This document shows positions 51,758 to 59,761 of a DNA stretch of 64,000 nucleotides, piece after piece. Below the pieces are notes generated by a model. That model was not told the DNA's origin. It did not search any database and was given only the letters and a program-made list of their open reading frames with translations. The stretch is from Candidatus Sericytochromatia bacterium S15B-MN24 CBMW_12. GTDB taxonomy: Bacteria > Cyanobacteriota > Sericytochromatia > S15B-MN24 > UBA4093. Positions within the stretch are counted from its first letter, which is position 1, and every line of letters begins with the position of its first letter. The stretch is from the NCBI GenBank assembly GCA_002083825.1, contig DAZV01000037.1:1-64000 (forward strand), in the 5' to 3' direction. Position numbers and translations under genes: made by a program.

Positions 51758-52936
51758 ATGTCGTATCGCTTCCTGATCCTCGCGCTGTCGCTGAGCCTGG
51801 CGGCCTGCAGCGCCCCCCCGTCCTCCCCGGGCGGCAGCGCGACCCCGTCACCTGCGGGCAGCCCCACTGCGGCTCCGCTGCCCTCGAACTCTCCGCCAGT
51901 CGGCGAGCCCTTTCCCGAGTTCGACCCGCTCGTCCGGACCGTGGCGGGAGACGGAACAGCGGGCCACCAGGACGCCGCGGACGCCCGTCAGGGGCGGCTC
52001 GACGTTCCGACGGGCATGGTCGTGATCCGGGGCGATACCTACATCGCCGACTCCGCCAACCACCGCATCCGGCGGCTCACCTACGACGGCGCGCTGGAGA
52101 CGGTGGTCGGAACGGGCGATCGCGGCAACAACGGCGACGGCACCAATGGCCCCATGCTCATGCTGGACACGCCCTACAAGGTCACGGCCGACGAGGCCAC
52201 CGGAAACGTCTTCTTCAGCGAGCTGGGCGGTAACCTGGTCCGCTGCTTCGACATCACGCAGCGCGTCATCACGATAGCCGGCGGCGGAGACTTCCTTCCC
52301 GACGTGGGAACCTCCATGAGGGGAACCTACGTGCAACTCGCGGAGCCTGCGGGACTCGACTTCGACTCCGCCGGCGAGCTCTACGTGGCCGAGCGAGGCG
52401 GGCACCGGATCCTCCGGATTTCCCCCGACTGGATGGTGACGGTCGTGGCCGGAACGGGCTTCCCAGGCTTCGCGGGAGACGATGGCCAGGCGCTGGATGC
52501 CGAGTTCGACCGGCCCTCGGATGTTTTCGTGGACGACCGGGACAACCTCTACATCGCCGATACCGGCAACCACCGCATCCGGCGAATCGGCGTCGACGGC
52601 ACGGTCTCGACGGTCGCCGGAACCGGCGTGGCGGGTGACGCGGGGGACGGGGGGCTGGCGACGGAGGCGCAGCTGAACCATCCCACGGGCATCTCCATGG
52701 ACGCCTTCGGGAACCTCTACATCGCGGACTCGGAGAATCACCGGATCCGCCAGGTGAGACCGGACGGAACGCTGATCACGATCGCGGGGCAGATCTTCGG
52801 CGGCTTCGGCGGCGACGGGGAGTTGCCCGCCCGGGCCCGCTTCAACATCCCCACGGGGATTGCCGTCGCTCCGTGGGGATCCTTGCTCGTCGCCGACCGC
52901 GACAATCACCGCGTCCGGGAGTTCGGGATTCCCTAG
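51758..52936 (+). CDS. NHL-repeat lipoprotein 2
   Basis: 392 residues. Signal with lipobox LAAC, then a Pro/Ser/Gly/Ala-rich linker to about residue 55, then NHL blades: TGMVVIRGDTYIADSANHRIRRLTYDG, AGLDFDSAGELYVAERGGHRILRIS, SDVFVDDRDNLYIADTGNHRIRRIG and TGISMDAFGNLYIADSENHRIRQVRPDG, with TVAGTGxxGxxGDGGxAxxAxLxxP between them, as in teneurin-like NHL proteins. Paralogous to the preceding gene. The long linker suggests display away from the membrane. Followed by a hairpin. Confidence 0.9.
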   Translation: MSYRFLILALSLSLAACSAPPSSPGGSATPSPAGSPTAAPLPSNSPPVGEPFPEFDPLVRTVAGDGTAGHQDAADARQGRLDVPTGMVVIRGDTYIADSANHRIRRLTYDGALETVVGTGDRGNNGDGTNGPMLMLDTPYKVTADEATGNVFFSELGGNLVRCFDITQRVITIAGGGDFLPDVGTSMRGTYVQLAEPAGLDFDSAGELYVAERGGHRILRISPDWMVTVVAGTGFPGFAGDDGQALDAEFDRPSDVFVDDRDNLYIADTGNHRIRRIGVDGTVSTVAGTGVAGDAGDGGLATEAQLNHPTGISMDAFGNLYIADSENHRIRQVRPDGTLITIAGQIFGGFGGDGELPARARFNIPTGIAVAPWGSLLVADRDNHRVREFGIP

Positions 52937-52952
52937 CGACCGAGGCCCGTCC

Positions 52953-52980
52953 GCTTCGACCTCCGTCGGGGGCTCGAAGC
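52953..52980 (+). terminator. Hairpin after the NHL operon
   Basis: GCTTCGACC / GG(G)GGCTCGAAGC stem with small internal irregularities and a short loop, 17 bases after the stop. No clear T-run. Lies between convergent genes. Confidence 0.5.
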
Positions 52981-53082
52981 TAGCGCCCGCGGCTGTTTCG
53001 TAAGGCAGCGAGGGATAGCCGTGACGTTGCCCCGATGCGATAGAGTCGTAGCCCTCGCTGGCCTGAAGAAACGTCGTTTGCT

Positions 53083-53898
53083 CTAGGAAGGTGTCGCCGG
53101 ATTCGCCTGCCGCTCGATCGGATAGCAGAGCGCGAGGTAATAGGGAACGAAACGCTCGCCTCGACCCTTGATAGCCAGGTGGATTCCGCACCAAGAAACG
53201 CGGGTTACCGTCCCGTTCAGCGGGCCAATCCAGAAGGACTCTGCCGGCTGGATGGGGGCGGTGATCGTGAATAGCAGGCGCACGAAAAGCGTCGAAGCGG
53301 TCAAGCCCAGGGGAACGGCTCCGAGGAGGGCGAGCCAGGGCAAAACCAGGTCCAGCCCGACGTTCCCGAAAGCGAGCATCGACGAGAGCCCCAGAGAGAT
53401 CGTCAGCGCGCCCGTGACGAAGGCGGGGAGCAGCGCGAATCGCAACCGGGTGCGGAGGAGCCATTGCGCGATGCGAGTTTCCCGCCGGAGGGGGGCGGGT
53501 GAGTCGATGCGCTCGCAATGGGAAATGAGCTCGGCCAGCAGCGCGGCCACCTCGTCCGGTCTCTCGGCGCGATCCAGTCGCTCGCCGATGCTCGTCACCT
53601 CGAGATCGGCCGCGTCAGACCAATCTTCCAGCCACTCGAGACGCTCGGTGAACTCGAACTCACGCTCCTCGATGCGAGAGACTGAGTCCCTAAGCTCGTC
53701 GAGTTCGCGCTGAAGCTCCGCTACGCGCTCCTCGTGGACGGTCGTGGGTCCGGGTTCGCCCTTGATGAACGCGATCAGATCCTGGGTCGAGGGTCCGCCA
53801 ACCAGGTGATGAGGGGCGACCGTGTTGCGATGAAAGACATCCTTCGATCGTGGCTGAGACGGGAAGGGGATCGGTTCGATCCAGATGGGCTGGCTCAT
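53083..53898 (-). CDS. Coiled-coil, two-helix membrane protein coupled to motB
   Basis: 271 residues, last gene of the motor operon. Residues about 55-125 form a charged coiled coil (EERVAELQRELDELRDSVSRIEEREFEFTERLEWLEDW). Two membrane segments follow (FALLPAFVTGALTISLGLSSMLAF and LPWLALLGAVPLGLTASTLFVRLLF), then a small beta-rich tail (IGPLNGTVTRVSWCGIHLAIKGRGERFVPYYLALCYP) that vaguely recalls the MscS beta domain. Its ATG overlaps the motB stop (ATGA), so it is translated with the stator. No family recognised; a stator- or rotor-associated regulator is an inference from position only. Confidence 0.72.
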   Translation of the reverse strand: MSQPIWIEPIPFPSQPRSKDVFHRNTVAPHHLVGGPSTQDLIAFIKGEPGPTTVHEERVAELQRELDELRDSVSRIEEREFEFTERLEWLEDWSDAADLEVTSIGERLDRAERPDEVAALLAELISHCERIDSPAPLRRETRIAQWLLRTRLRFALLPAFVTGALTISLGLSSMLAFGNVGLDLVLPWLALLGAVPLGLTASTLFVRLLFTITAPIQPAESFWIGPLNGTVTRVSWCGIHLAIKGRGERFVPYYLALCYPIERQANPATPS

Positions 53899-54629
53899 GG
53901 GTGTTTCTGCTCCGTCTTGGCGGGAAGCGCGGTCGTGCGCGGTTCCGGGTAGAGGCGAATGACGATCCGGCGGTTCTTGGCCTGGTTCGCGGGGATCGGC
54001 TTTCCCGCGGCATCTCGGTTGGGGATCTTGGCATGGATATCCGCGTAACCGGCTGCTTTCAGGCGGATCTTGTCGACATCCGCATCCAGCATGAACCTCA
54101 CGACGTTGGTCGCCCGGCGCGTGGAAAGCTCCCAGTTGGAGGGAAACTCGGCGGTCCGGATGGGGTTATCATCCGTGTGGCCTTCCACCTCGATGATGTA
54201 GCTCTTGTAGGTCTCGGTCTTGAGTTCCTCGGCGATCTCGGTGAAGGTCGGCTTGATGGCGGGCAGGAGATCGGCTTTTCCGCTGATAAAGAGAATGCTG
54301 GAGGCGAACTCGACAACGACGCCCTTCTTGTCCTGAGTGACCTCGACCTCGTCCTGGAGACCCTTGCTCTCGACGATGCGCTCGATTTGCTCACGTATCT
54401 CGGTCAGGGGCTTGGCGGTTTCCTTGCCCGAGAGGTCCTTCTGCATCTGGGAAGAGACCTGCTCGTAGGCGTTCATGTCGATATTCGACATCGCCAGGAT
54501 CATGATGAACAGCGCCATGAGGTTGGTGATGGTATCGGCGTAGGTGATGAGCCAGCCCTCGTCATCCTGAGGGACGCTCGAGCGGTTGCCGCCGAAGGGG
54601 CTTCGGTTTCGGCCGAAGGGACTGGCCAT
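53895..54629 (-). CDS. motB: Stator protein MotB
   Basis: 244 residues. Cytosolic N terminus, then a single helix with the proton-binding Asp in ITYADTITNLMALFIMILAMSNID (TYAD motif). The plug region and a C-terminal OmpA-like peptidoglycan-binding domain follow (VEGHTDDNPIR, NWELSTRRATNVVRFML, AGYADIHAKIPN, NQAKNRRIVIRLYP). The length and domains are those of a complete MotB, not ExbD, which lacks the OmpA-like part. It pairs with the MotA three bases upstream to form an ion-driven stator anchored to the cell wall. Confidence 0.95.
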   Translation of the reverse strand: MASPFGRNRSPFGGNRSSVPQDDEGWLITYADTITNLMALFIMILAMSNIDMNAYEQVSSQMQKDLSGKETAKPLTEIREQIERIVESKGLQDEVEVTQDKKGVVVEFASSILFISGKADLLPAIKPTFTEIAEELKTETYKSYIIEVEGHTDDNPIRTAEFPSNWELSTRRATNVVRFMLDADVDKIRLKAAGYADIHAKIPNRDAAGKPIPANQAKNRRIVIRLYPEPRTTALPAKTEQKHP

Positions 54630-54632
54630 GGG

Positions 54633-55457
54633 CTAGGCCCTCTCGGGGGCCTTCTCCCCCTTTTTCGCGTTGAAGTGATCGTAGTGGAAGGCCGGGTCCA
54701 TCAAGGCATTGAGGCGGTCCTGGACGTAGATCGGGGGTTTCTTCTGGGCGATCATGACGATTCCCTCGAGGAGCATGTAGCGGCGATGCCGCTCGATTTC
54801 CAGGACCTGCTGGGTCTTGGTGGCCGCCGGCATGAAGAGCAATCGCGCCGCCATGACCCCGTAGAGGGTGGCGAGGAGCGCCACGGCCATGGCCGGCCCG
54901 ATCTTCGAGGGATCGGAGCCCATGTTCGACATCATGATGACCAGACCGACGAGGGTCCCGACCATCCCGAAGGCCGGAGCATGCCCGCCCATCTGATGAA
55001 GAATCGTCGCGGGAACCATGCGGCGCTGATGCGCCGACTCGATGAAATCCCCCAGGAAGAGTCTGAGATCCGGTTCCTTGTAGCCGTTCATGAGCAGGGT
55101 CAAGGCGTACCTGAGAAAGCCGTCGAGCTTCTTGTCGGTGGCGGTCTGGTCCTCGATGGCGCCCAGACTCTGCTGCGAGAGGTAAGACCATTCGACCATC
55201 TGCTTGATGTCGTTGCGAAGCGTACTGGGCTGGATGGGCTGCATCACGAAGATCTTGAGCAGCGTGGTCATGGCCTTCCAGACGTAGCGGGTGCGGGCGC
55301 CGATCAAGGCAGCGGCCAGCGTTCCGCCGAAGATGATGGCGAAGGGTTCGAGGCTCCAGAACATCCCGAAGTTGTCGGTGTGCCCGGCGATCGCCCAGAG
55401 GGTCAACCCGAAGCCCATGACCAGACCCAGAACGGTTGAAATCGAGATCATCGGCAT
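54633..55457 (-). CDS. motA: Stator protein MotA
   Basis: 274 residues, four membrane helices. N-terminal STVLGLVMGFGLTLWAIAG, PFAIIFGGTLAAALIGA, the large cytosolic loop (with RNDIKQMVEWSYLSQ), then APAFGMVGTLVGLVIMMSNM and IGPAMAVALLATLYGVMAARLLFMPAATK, carrying the conserved prolines of helices 3 and 4. Typical MotA length. With MotB it converts ion flow to torque on FliG-type rotors; a FliG-bearing gene lies in the same operon. An alternative ATG exists two codons in. Confidence 0.95.
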   Translation of the reverse strand: MPMISISTVLGLVMGFGLTLWAIAGHTDNFGMFWSLEPFAIIFGGTLAAALIGARTRYVWKAMTTLLKIFVMQPIQPSTLRNDIKQMVEWSYLSQQSLGAIEDQTATDKKLDGFLRYALTLLMNGYKEPDLRLFLGDFIESAHQRRMVPATILHQMGGHAPAFGMVGTLVGLVIMMSNMGSDPSKIGPAMAVALLATLYGVMAARLLFMPAATKTQQVLEIERHRRYMLLEGIVMIAQKKPPIYVQDRLNALMDPAFHYDHFNAKKGEKAPERA

Positions 55458-55467
55458 ATCAGCGCAC

Positions 55468-56622
55468 CTACCTGAACGCCAAGCCGAAGGTGGCGTGGTA
55501 GGCCATGCCGCCGTACGTCATCGTGCCTGCGAGCGTCGAATCGGACGCCATCTTCAGGCTCTGCTGGGGAATGTAGGTGAAGCCCAGGTTCATGAAGAGA
55601 TCGGGCGTGAAACGGAGCAGGAAGCCCATCTTCCCGGAGGACGGCTGCGCCAAGGCCTCGGAAAGCGAGAACGCGAGCCCCGGCCCCGCATACATGTTCA
55701 CGACGCCGATGCTGTTCGCGCCGACGAAAAGCGGATCGAGCCTCAGGAAGAACAGGGGAGTCACGTTGAGCATGCCGTGATACAGGCTGCGCTCGACCCC
55801 GCCGGCCTGGAGGTACTCCGCGTCGAGGCCGACGGCGAGATTCTCCCAGAAGTAGGTGTTTCGAAGCGCCATCATGCCCGCGCTCAACGAAAGATTGGCG
55901 TGCTTCCCGGCGCCGCCCGCCGGATTCGAGGCCCGGTGCGCCGCGAAGCCCGTGACTCCGGAATAGACGTAGACACCGTTATCGCGGGTCTTGCGCTCCG
56001 CTTCGTCGCGACGGGCCCGTTCGGTCCGGCGCGCCTCTTCCTCGGCCTTCGTGCGCATCAGCGCGGTCTGCCGAACGGCGTTGAAGTCGTAGGAGTAGCG
56101 GTGCGTCCAGACAATCTCGCCGTCGGAGGCGCGAACGAGCTTGAGATGGACCATGACGACCTGGTTGGTGACGAACGGCGCGTACATGAGCACGGCGTCC
56201 GCTCCGAGTTCCTTGGCCATCTCGCGCAGGCGCTCCGTCGACTCGATGGTCGTGCTGACCTGAAGGACCGTGGGCGTGGAGACCACGCGCCGGACCTTGG
56301 ACTCGCGCGACTCCAGCAGCTTGAAGCGCCTCAACGGGATCAGCAGCTCCTGGAGGCGATTCTCCACCAGCAGATCCAGCTTGTCGGTTTCGGGTCGGCG
56401 GCGCTCGTTGAAGAGGAAGACCCGGAGCAACGTCGGATCGACCTTGCCGATCTCCGCGGGTAGGGACGGCAGGATCTGCTCGGCCGCCTGCGCGTAGTTC
56501 AGAAGATCCGTCACCAGAGGCTCCGCGTCGGACTCGGCCGGCGCCGCGAACGCGGCGGGAGCCCCAAGGGACGCGGCGAGCGACAGCGCGAGGCCTCCCG
56601 AAAGTACCCAGTTAGCGCTCAC
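55468..56622 (-). CDS. CsgG/FlgO-like outer-membrane protein with barrel-like C terminus
   Basis: 384 residues from GTG 56622, with GGAGGAGG ahead. Signal peptide (LSLAASLGAPAAFA). The first half (40-200) resembles CsgG/FlgO-type domains: LLVENRLQELLIPLRRFKLLESRESKV, STTIESTERLREMAKELGADAVLMYAPF, then VHLKLVRASDGEIVWTHRYSYDF. A charged helical linker (KAEEEARRTERARRDEAERK) leads to a Gly/aromatic-rich second half with alternating strands ending ATFGLAFR, like a small outer-membrane barrel. FlgO-type proteins accompany flagella in Vibrio. Here it lies between the TPR and MotA genes, so an outer-membrane bushing or anchor role is plausible but unproven. Confidence 0.7.
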   Translation of the reverse strand: MSANWVLSGGLALSLAASLGAPAAFAAPAESDAEPLVTDLLNYAQAAEQILPSLPAEIGKVDPTLLRVFLFNERRRPETDKLDLLVENRLQELLIPLRRFKLLESRESKVRRVVSTPTVLQVSTTIESTERLREMAKELGADAVLMYAPFVTNQVVMVHLKLVRASDGEIVWTHRYSYDFNAVRQTALMRTKAEEEARRTERARRDEAERKTRDNGVYVYSGVTGFAAHRASNPAGGAGKHANLSLSAGMMALRNTYFWENLAVGLDAEYLQAGGVERSLYHGMLNVTPLFFLRLDPLFVGANSIGVVNMYAGPGLAFSLSEALAQPSSGKMGFLLRFTPDLFMNLGFTYIPQQSLKMASDSTLAGTMTYGGMAYHATFGLAFR

Positions 56623-56624
56623 GA

Positions 56625-57299
56625 TTACCTCCTCCGATTCCGAATCCAGTCAAGGGCGTTGCGGGTATCCGTCAACCGCGGATCCAGCTCGAGGGCGCGA
56701 GACCAGGCCTCCTCGGCTTCGCCATCCCGGCCGAGCTTGAAGCAAAGCGAGCCTCTCAGGGCATGCAGCGTCGCCACTTCATCATCCACTCCGAGCGCGG
56801 CATCGACGGACTCCAGCGCCTGGCGGTAGCGTCCCTCCCGGGCGAGCATGGGCGCGCGGAACAGCGCATCGGCCACGATCCGAACCCGCTCGGATACCGC
56901 GGGAGTCGGCCTCGCGGAAGGATCCTGCGGCTTCGCCGGCAGAGGCGACGCCTCATCCGCGAGCAAGTACGGCTCGTAGGGTTCCTCGGAGTCCGACGAC
57001 GCGGAAGTGATCGCCTCGTCCATCCCGCCTCCGATTGGCGACCCGGAGGCAGGACTGGGTTCGGGAACGGGCGTGGGCTTGTTCATCTCGATGCGCAGGA
57101 AGAAATCCGGCTGATTCGTATCCAGCAGCGAGTCCACGTCCACGGTTTCTTGACCGCGTTTCAGGTGGATGAGGCCTTCGCGCTGCATAGGAAGCGGCGA
57201 GGACCAGACCTGCTGGATGAAGAGAACGGGGGCGGCGACGGCGAGCGTCAGACCGTAGGCGATCGCCCAGACCTGCCCGCGACTCGGCATGTTCGACAT
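56625..57299 (-). CDS. Membrane-anchored TPR protein of the motor operon
   Basis: 224 residues. One N-terminal membrane helix (VWAIAYGLTLAVAAPVLFIQQVW) in a signal-anchor position, a Pro/Ser/Glu-rich linker (about 75-130), and a C-terminal pair of TPRs (APMLAREGRYRQALESVDAALGVDDEVATLHALRGSLCFKLGRDGEAEEAWSRALELDP). The periplasmic side is likely for the TPRs. It starts two bases after the FliF-FliG-like gene and ends two bases before the FlgO-like gene. A scaffold linking inner-membrane and outer-membrane parts is inferred from topology. Confidence 0.78.
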   Translation of the reverse strand: MSNMPSRGQVWAIAYGLTLAVAAPVLFIQQVWSSPLPMQREGLIHLKRGQETVDVDSLLDTNQPDFFLRIEMNKPTPVPEPSPASGSPIGGGMDEAITSASSDSEEPYEPYLLADEASPLPAKPQDPSARPTPAVSERVRIVADALFRAPMLAREGRYRQALESVDAALGVDDEVATLHALRGSLCFKLGRDGEAEEAWSRALELDPRLTDTRNALDWIRNRRR

Positions 57300-57301
57300 C
57301 C

Positions 57302-59095
57302 TTAGTTACCTTCGCCCTTCGGAACGATCATCACGCGGGACGTCTGGCGAATCCGGTTGAGAAGATCGCGGCGCATGGCATCCCGGGCCGCGGGGTCCGC
57401 ATCGAGAAGGGAGGGGCCCGCCAGCGCCTCGTCGACGACCTGGCGACCCCGCACGTTCAGGGCTCCGGTCAGCGCGGCGACGACGTCGGCCGGCGCGTCG
57501 CGAAGCACCTCGGCGAGTTGCTCCCTGGGGAAGTCCCGGACCGCATCGCGCAGGGTCTCCATGCGAATCTTGGGAATATCGTCGAAGGCGAGGTAACTCT
57601 GCTTCACCTGCTGCAGGACCTGAGGATTCTGAGTCGAGAGTTCCTGCAAGATGCGCTGCTCCATCTGGCGATCGGAGTGATCCAGCAGACCGACCAGAAG
57701 TTCGATGCCGTTGGTGACGGACGTCGAGAAGCGCGGAGCCTCCGAGGCCTTGCGGGCGAGGTGCAGGGCGATGTCTTGAAAGGCCGCCATGGGAATCGCC
57801 GAGAGATCGCCCATGGCCGCCATGGTGGCTCCGAGCTCTCCGGGGTTCATCAACTGCATCAAGCCGATCGCGCGATGCGGGGGCAACTGGGAGTAAACCA
57901 GCGCCTGGACCCGCGGGGATTCCTCCTGCAGGACGAAGAGGAGCTGGGAATCTTCCAGGACTTCGAGGAAGGCGAAGGGATCCCGGCGTCGTGAAGTCGT
58001 CCGGCCGCCCGCGGCATGCCGATCCCGCGAGATCGCTCGAATCGCCTCGGCCATGGCCTGCTGAACCTCTTCGACGGGAACCTCGCCGCGTTCGAACCGG
58101 CTGAGCTCGATGGTGCGCCAGAGTTCATCCGACACGCCGGGAAAGAGCCGGCGACTGACACCCGTGCCGAGGGTCCGGACGAGGATCGCGGCGCGCTCCA
58201 TGCCAAGCTCCTGAGCCAAAAGCTGCCCCATGTAGCGTTCCGCGAGCTCGGGTTCGCTTAGAAGCAGCATGGTCAACTCGTGACGAAGCGCCTCGGCATT
58301 CGAACTTGCCGAATCGGCGCCCGACGCCACGGGAGCGGAGGGCCCGGAAGATAGCTGGACGGTAGCCGCGGCGGATTCGGGTGCCGGACGCCGGCGCGAA
58401 ACGAGCCATCCCAGACCGAGGCCGCCGGCTCCCGCCAGAAGCAACCAGACCCACGACGGCAGCGAACGCTCCATGGGCGCCGCACCCGTTTGGGTCGGAA
58501 AGTCGCGGCGGGTGATGTCGATGTCCAGGTCGCGCGCAAACTGATGATCCACCTTCTGGGTGATCATGTTCCGGATGAAGTCCTCATCCTTGCTCGTCAA
58601 GGACGAGGGCAGCACCACCGAGACCCGAAGACGCTCGATCTTGCGCTCCGCGAATTCCCGTTCCGGAGCGGCAGCCACCGGGGGGGACCAAGACGGCGGA
58701 GGGGTTGCAGCCGCCTGGACTTGGGGAGCGGGCCTCGCGCGCTCCGAAGAAAGGCCGGGCAGGACGGGCGGCTCGTCGCTGTCGTTCTCGACCATGCCCA
58801 GCGCGGGCAAGGGAGGATTGACGGGAGTCTGCGGGATCGGGGCCTGGGGCGCTCGCACGGCGATGGCCTCCGGTTCGGCGAGGAGAGCCTTGACTTGAAT
58901 GATGAAGTGCTCCGGGCCGAGATAGGCGCTCAAGTTGCGGTCCAGGCTCTCTTCGAGAAAGCGCTCGTAACTCAAGAGTCCCAGACCCGCTTCCGGGCGC
59001 GGCATCTCGGGGGGATTCTGCTGGGCGATGGCAGTCACGGGCAACAAGGCCACGCCCACCAAGGCAACCAGAACAACGGCTTTACGGCTCTTCAA
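57302..59095 (-). CDS. Natural FliF-FliG fusion-like rotor protein
   Basis: About 597 residues from TTG 59095 (CGAGG ahead); the track start 59143 (also TTG) has no ribosome site. Signal peptide or first helix SRKAVVLVALVGVALLPVTAIA. Residues about 40-75 (YERFLEESLDRNLSAYLGPEHFIIQVKALL) and 150-190 (IERLRVSVVLPSSLTSKDEDFIRNMI) match the two halves of FliF RBM3, split by a Pro-rich insert. A membrane helix (SWVWLLLAGAGGLGLGWLVSRRR) equals FliF TM2. Then EALRHELTMLLLSEPELAERYMGQLL resembles the FliF C-terminal helix that binds FliG. The remainder reads as FliG: N domain (MERAAILVRTLG), M domain (EESPRVQALVYSQLPPHRA at the EHPQ site) and C domain (YLAFDDIPKIRMETLRDAVRD). FliF RBM1 and RBM2 are absent. 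First gene of the motAB operon. Confidence 0.82.
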   Translation of the reverse strand: MKSRKAVVLVALVGVALLPVTAIAQQNPPEMPRPEAGLGLLSYERFLEESLDRNLSAYLGPEHFIIQVKALLAEPEAIAVRAPQAPIPQTPVNPPLPALGMVENDSDEPPVLPGLSSERARPAPQVQAAATPPPSWSPPVAAAPEREFAERKIERLRVSVVLPSSLTSKDEDFIRNMITQKVDHQFARDLDIDITRRDFPTQTGAAPMERSLPSWVWLLLAGAGGLGLGWLVSRRRPAPESAAATVQLSSGPSAPVASGADSASSNAEALRHELTMLLLSEPELAERYMGQLLAQELGMERAAILVRTLGTGVSRRLFPGVSDELWRTIELSRFERGEVPVEEVQQAMAEAIRAISRDRHAAGGRTTSRRRDPFAFLEVLEDSQLLFVLQEESPRVQALVYSQLPPHRAIGLMQLMNPGELGATMAAMGDLSAIPMAAFQDIALHLARKASEAPRFSTSVTNGIELLVGLLDHSDRQMEQRILQELSTQNPQVLQQVKQSYLAFDDIPKIRMETLRDAVRDFPREQLAEVLRDAPADVVAALTGALNVRGRQVVDEALAGPSLLDADPAARDAMRRDLLNRIRQTSRVMIVPKGEGN

Positions 59096-59221
59096 GGGTT
59101 CGAAACCTCGCAACTCGGTCGAATGCTCTTTCGACGATACCAAGGCTGGTCATCAGAAGCGGTGATTCGCGTCATAGTTTGCCGAGGTACAATGAAGTCA
59201 GCAAGTTCGGAGGCCACGCCC

Positions 59222-59761
59222 ATGACCGTCAATCATCTCGTTTCCGTCCTGACCGGATGCTCCTTGGCCCTCGCGGCGATCGCGGGGCCTGCCTCGGCGG
59301 AGCCCGCCGAGAAAGCCGCGAGCGGTTCCATCCAATTCCGGCTCCGGCATCCCGAACCCGGATCGCCCCAAGCTGGGACGTCCGAGCACGACGAGGCCAT
59401 CTGGGAGGACGTGAATCCCGCCTGGATTCGGGAAGCCCAGGAAGGCCTACTGGAGAGTCGCCACCCAGTCGCTCAAGGCGAAGATCCGAGGTCGACGCTT
59501 TCCGGCGCGGTCCTCTCCGGACTGACGCTGTTGCCGGTGGTCGGGCAGTTCGCCAATCATGAGTGGATGAAGGGGTTGCTCGTTCTTGGCACGGGTATCG
59601 GCCTCGCGACCGGCATCACCCTCGGAAACCGCCGCGGAAATCCCCAGTTGGTTCAGCTGGGCACCCTGGGGCTTTATCCGCTCGTGGGCTTCAGCTTGAT
59701 CGACGCTTACGGCACGGCGCAGCATCGTAACAGCCAGAAAACGGCGAGATCCGGCGACTAG
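59222..59761 (+). CDS. Exported DUF5683-like protein
   Basis: About 179 residues from ATG 59222 with CGGAGG at good spacing; the long track ORF from 58490 overlaps the FliF-FliG gene and is not real upstream. Signal peptide (SVLTGCSLALAAIAGPASA). The C-terminal half has GAVLSGLTLLPVVGQFANHEWMKGLLVLGTGIGLATGITLGN and GTLGLYPLVGFSLIDAYGTAQ, a pair of hydrophobic helices around a P-x-x-GQF-x-N-x-E-x-x-KG core seen in DUF5683/TM2-type proteins. Probably envelope located. Divergent from the motor operon; its stop overlaps that of the next minus-strand gene in a shared CTAG. A TACAAT -10-like element lies at 59188. Confidence 0.72.
   Translation: MTVNHLVSVLTGCSLALAAIAGPASAEPAEKAASGSIQFRLRHPEPGSPQAGTSEHDEAIWEDVNPAWIREAQEGLLESRHPVAQGEDPRSTLSGAVLSGLTLLPVVGQFANHEWMKGLLVLGTGIGLATGITLGNRRGNPQLVQLGTLGLYPLVGFSLIDAYGTAQHRNSQKTARSGD

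Noticed and set aside
54633-55457. MotA/MotB considered as ExbB/ExbD or TolQ/TolR
   Set aside because: MotA has the full-length large cytosolic loop and conserved prolines; MotB has the TYAD helix and a complete OmpA-like domain, absent in ExbD/TolR.
58490-59221. Upstream extension of the DUF5683-like ORF
   Set aside because: It runs antisense through the FliF-FliG gene; the ribosome site and signal peptide place the start at 59222.
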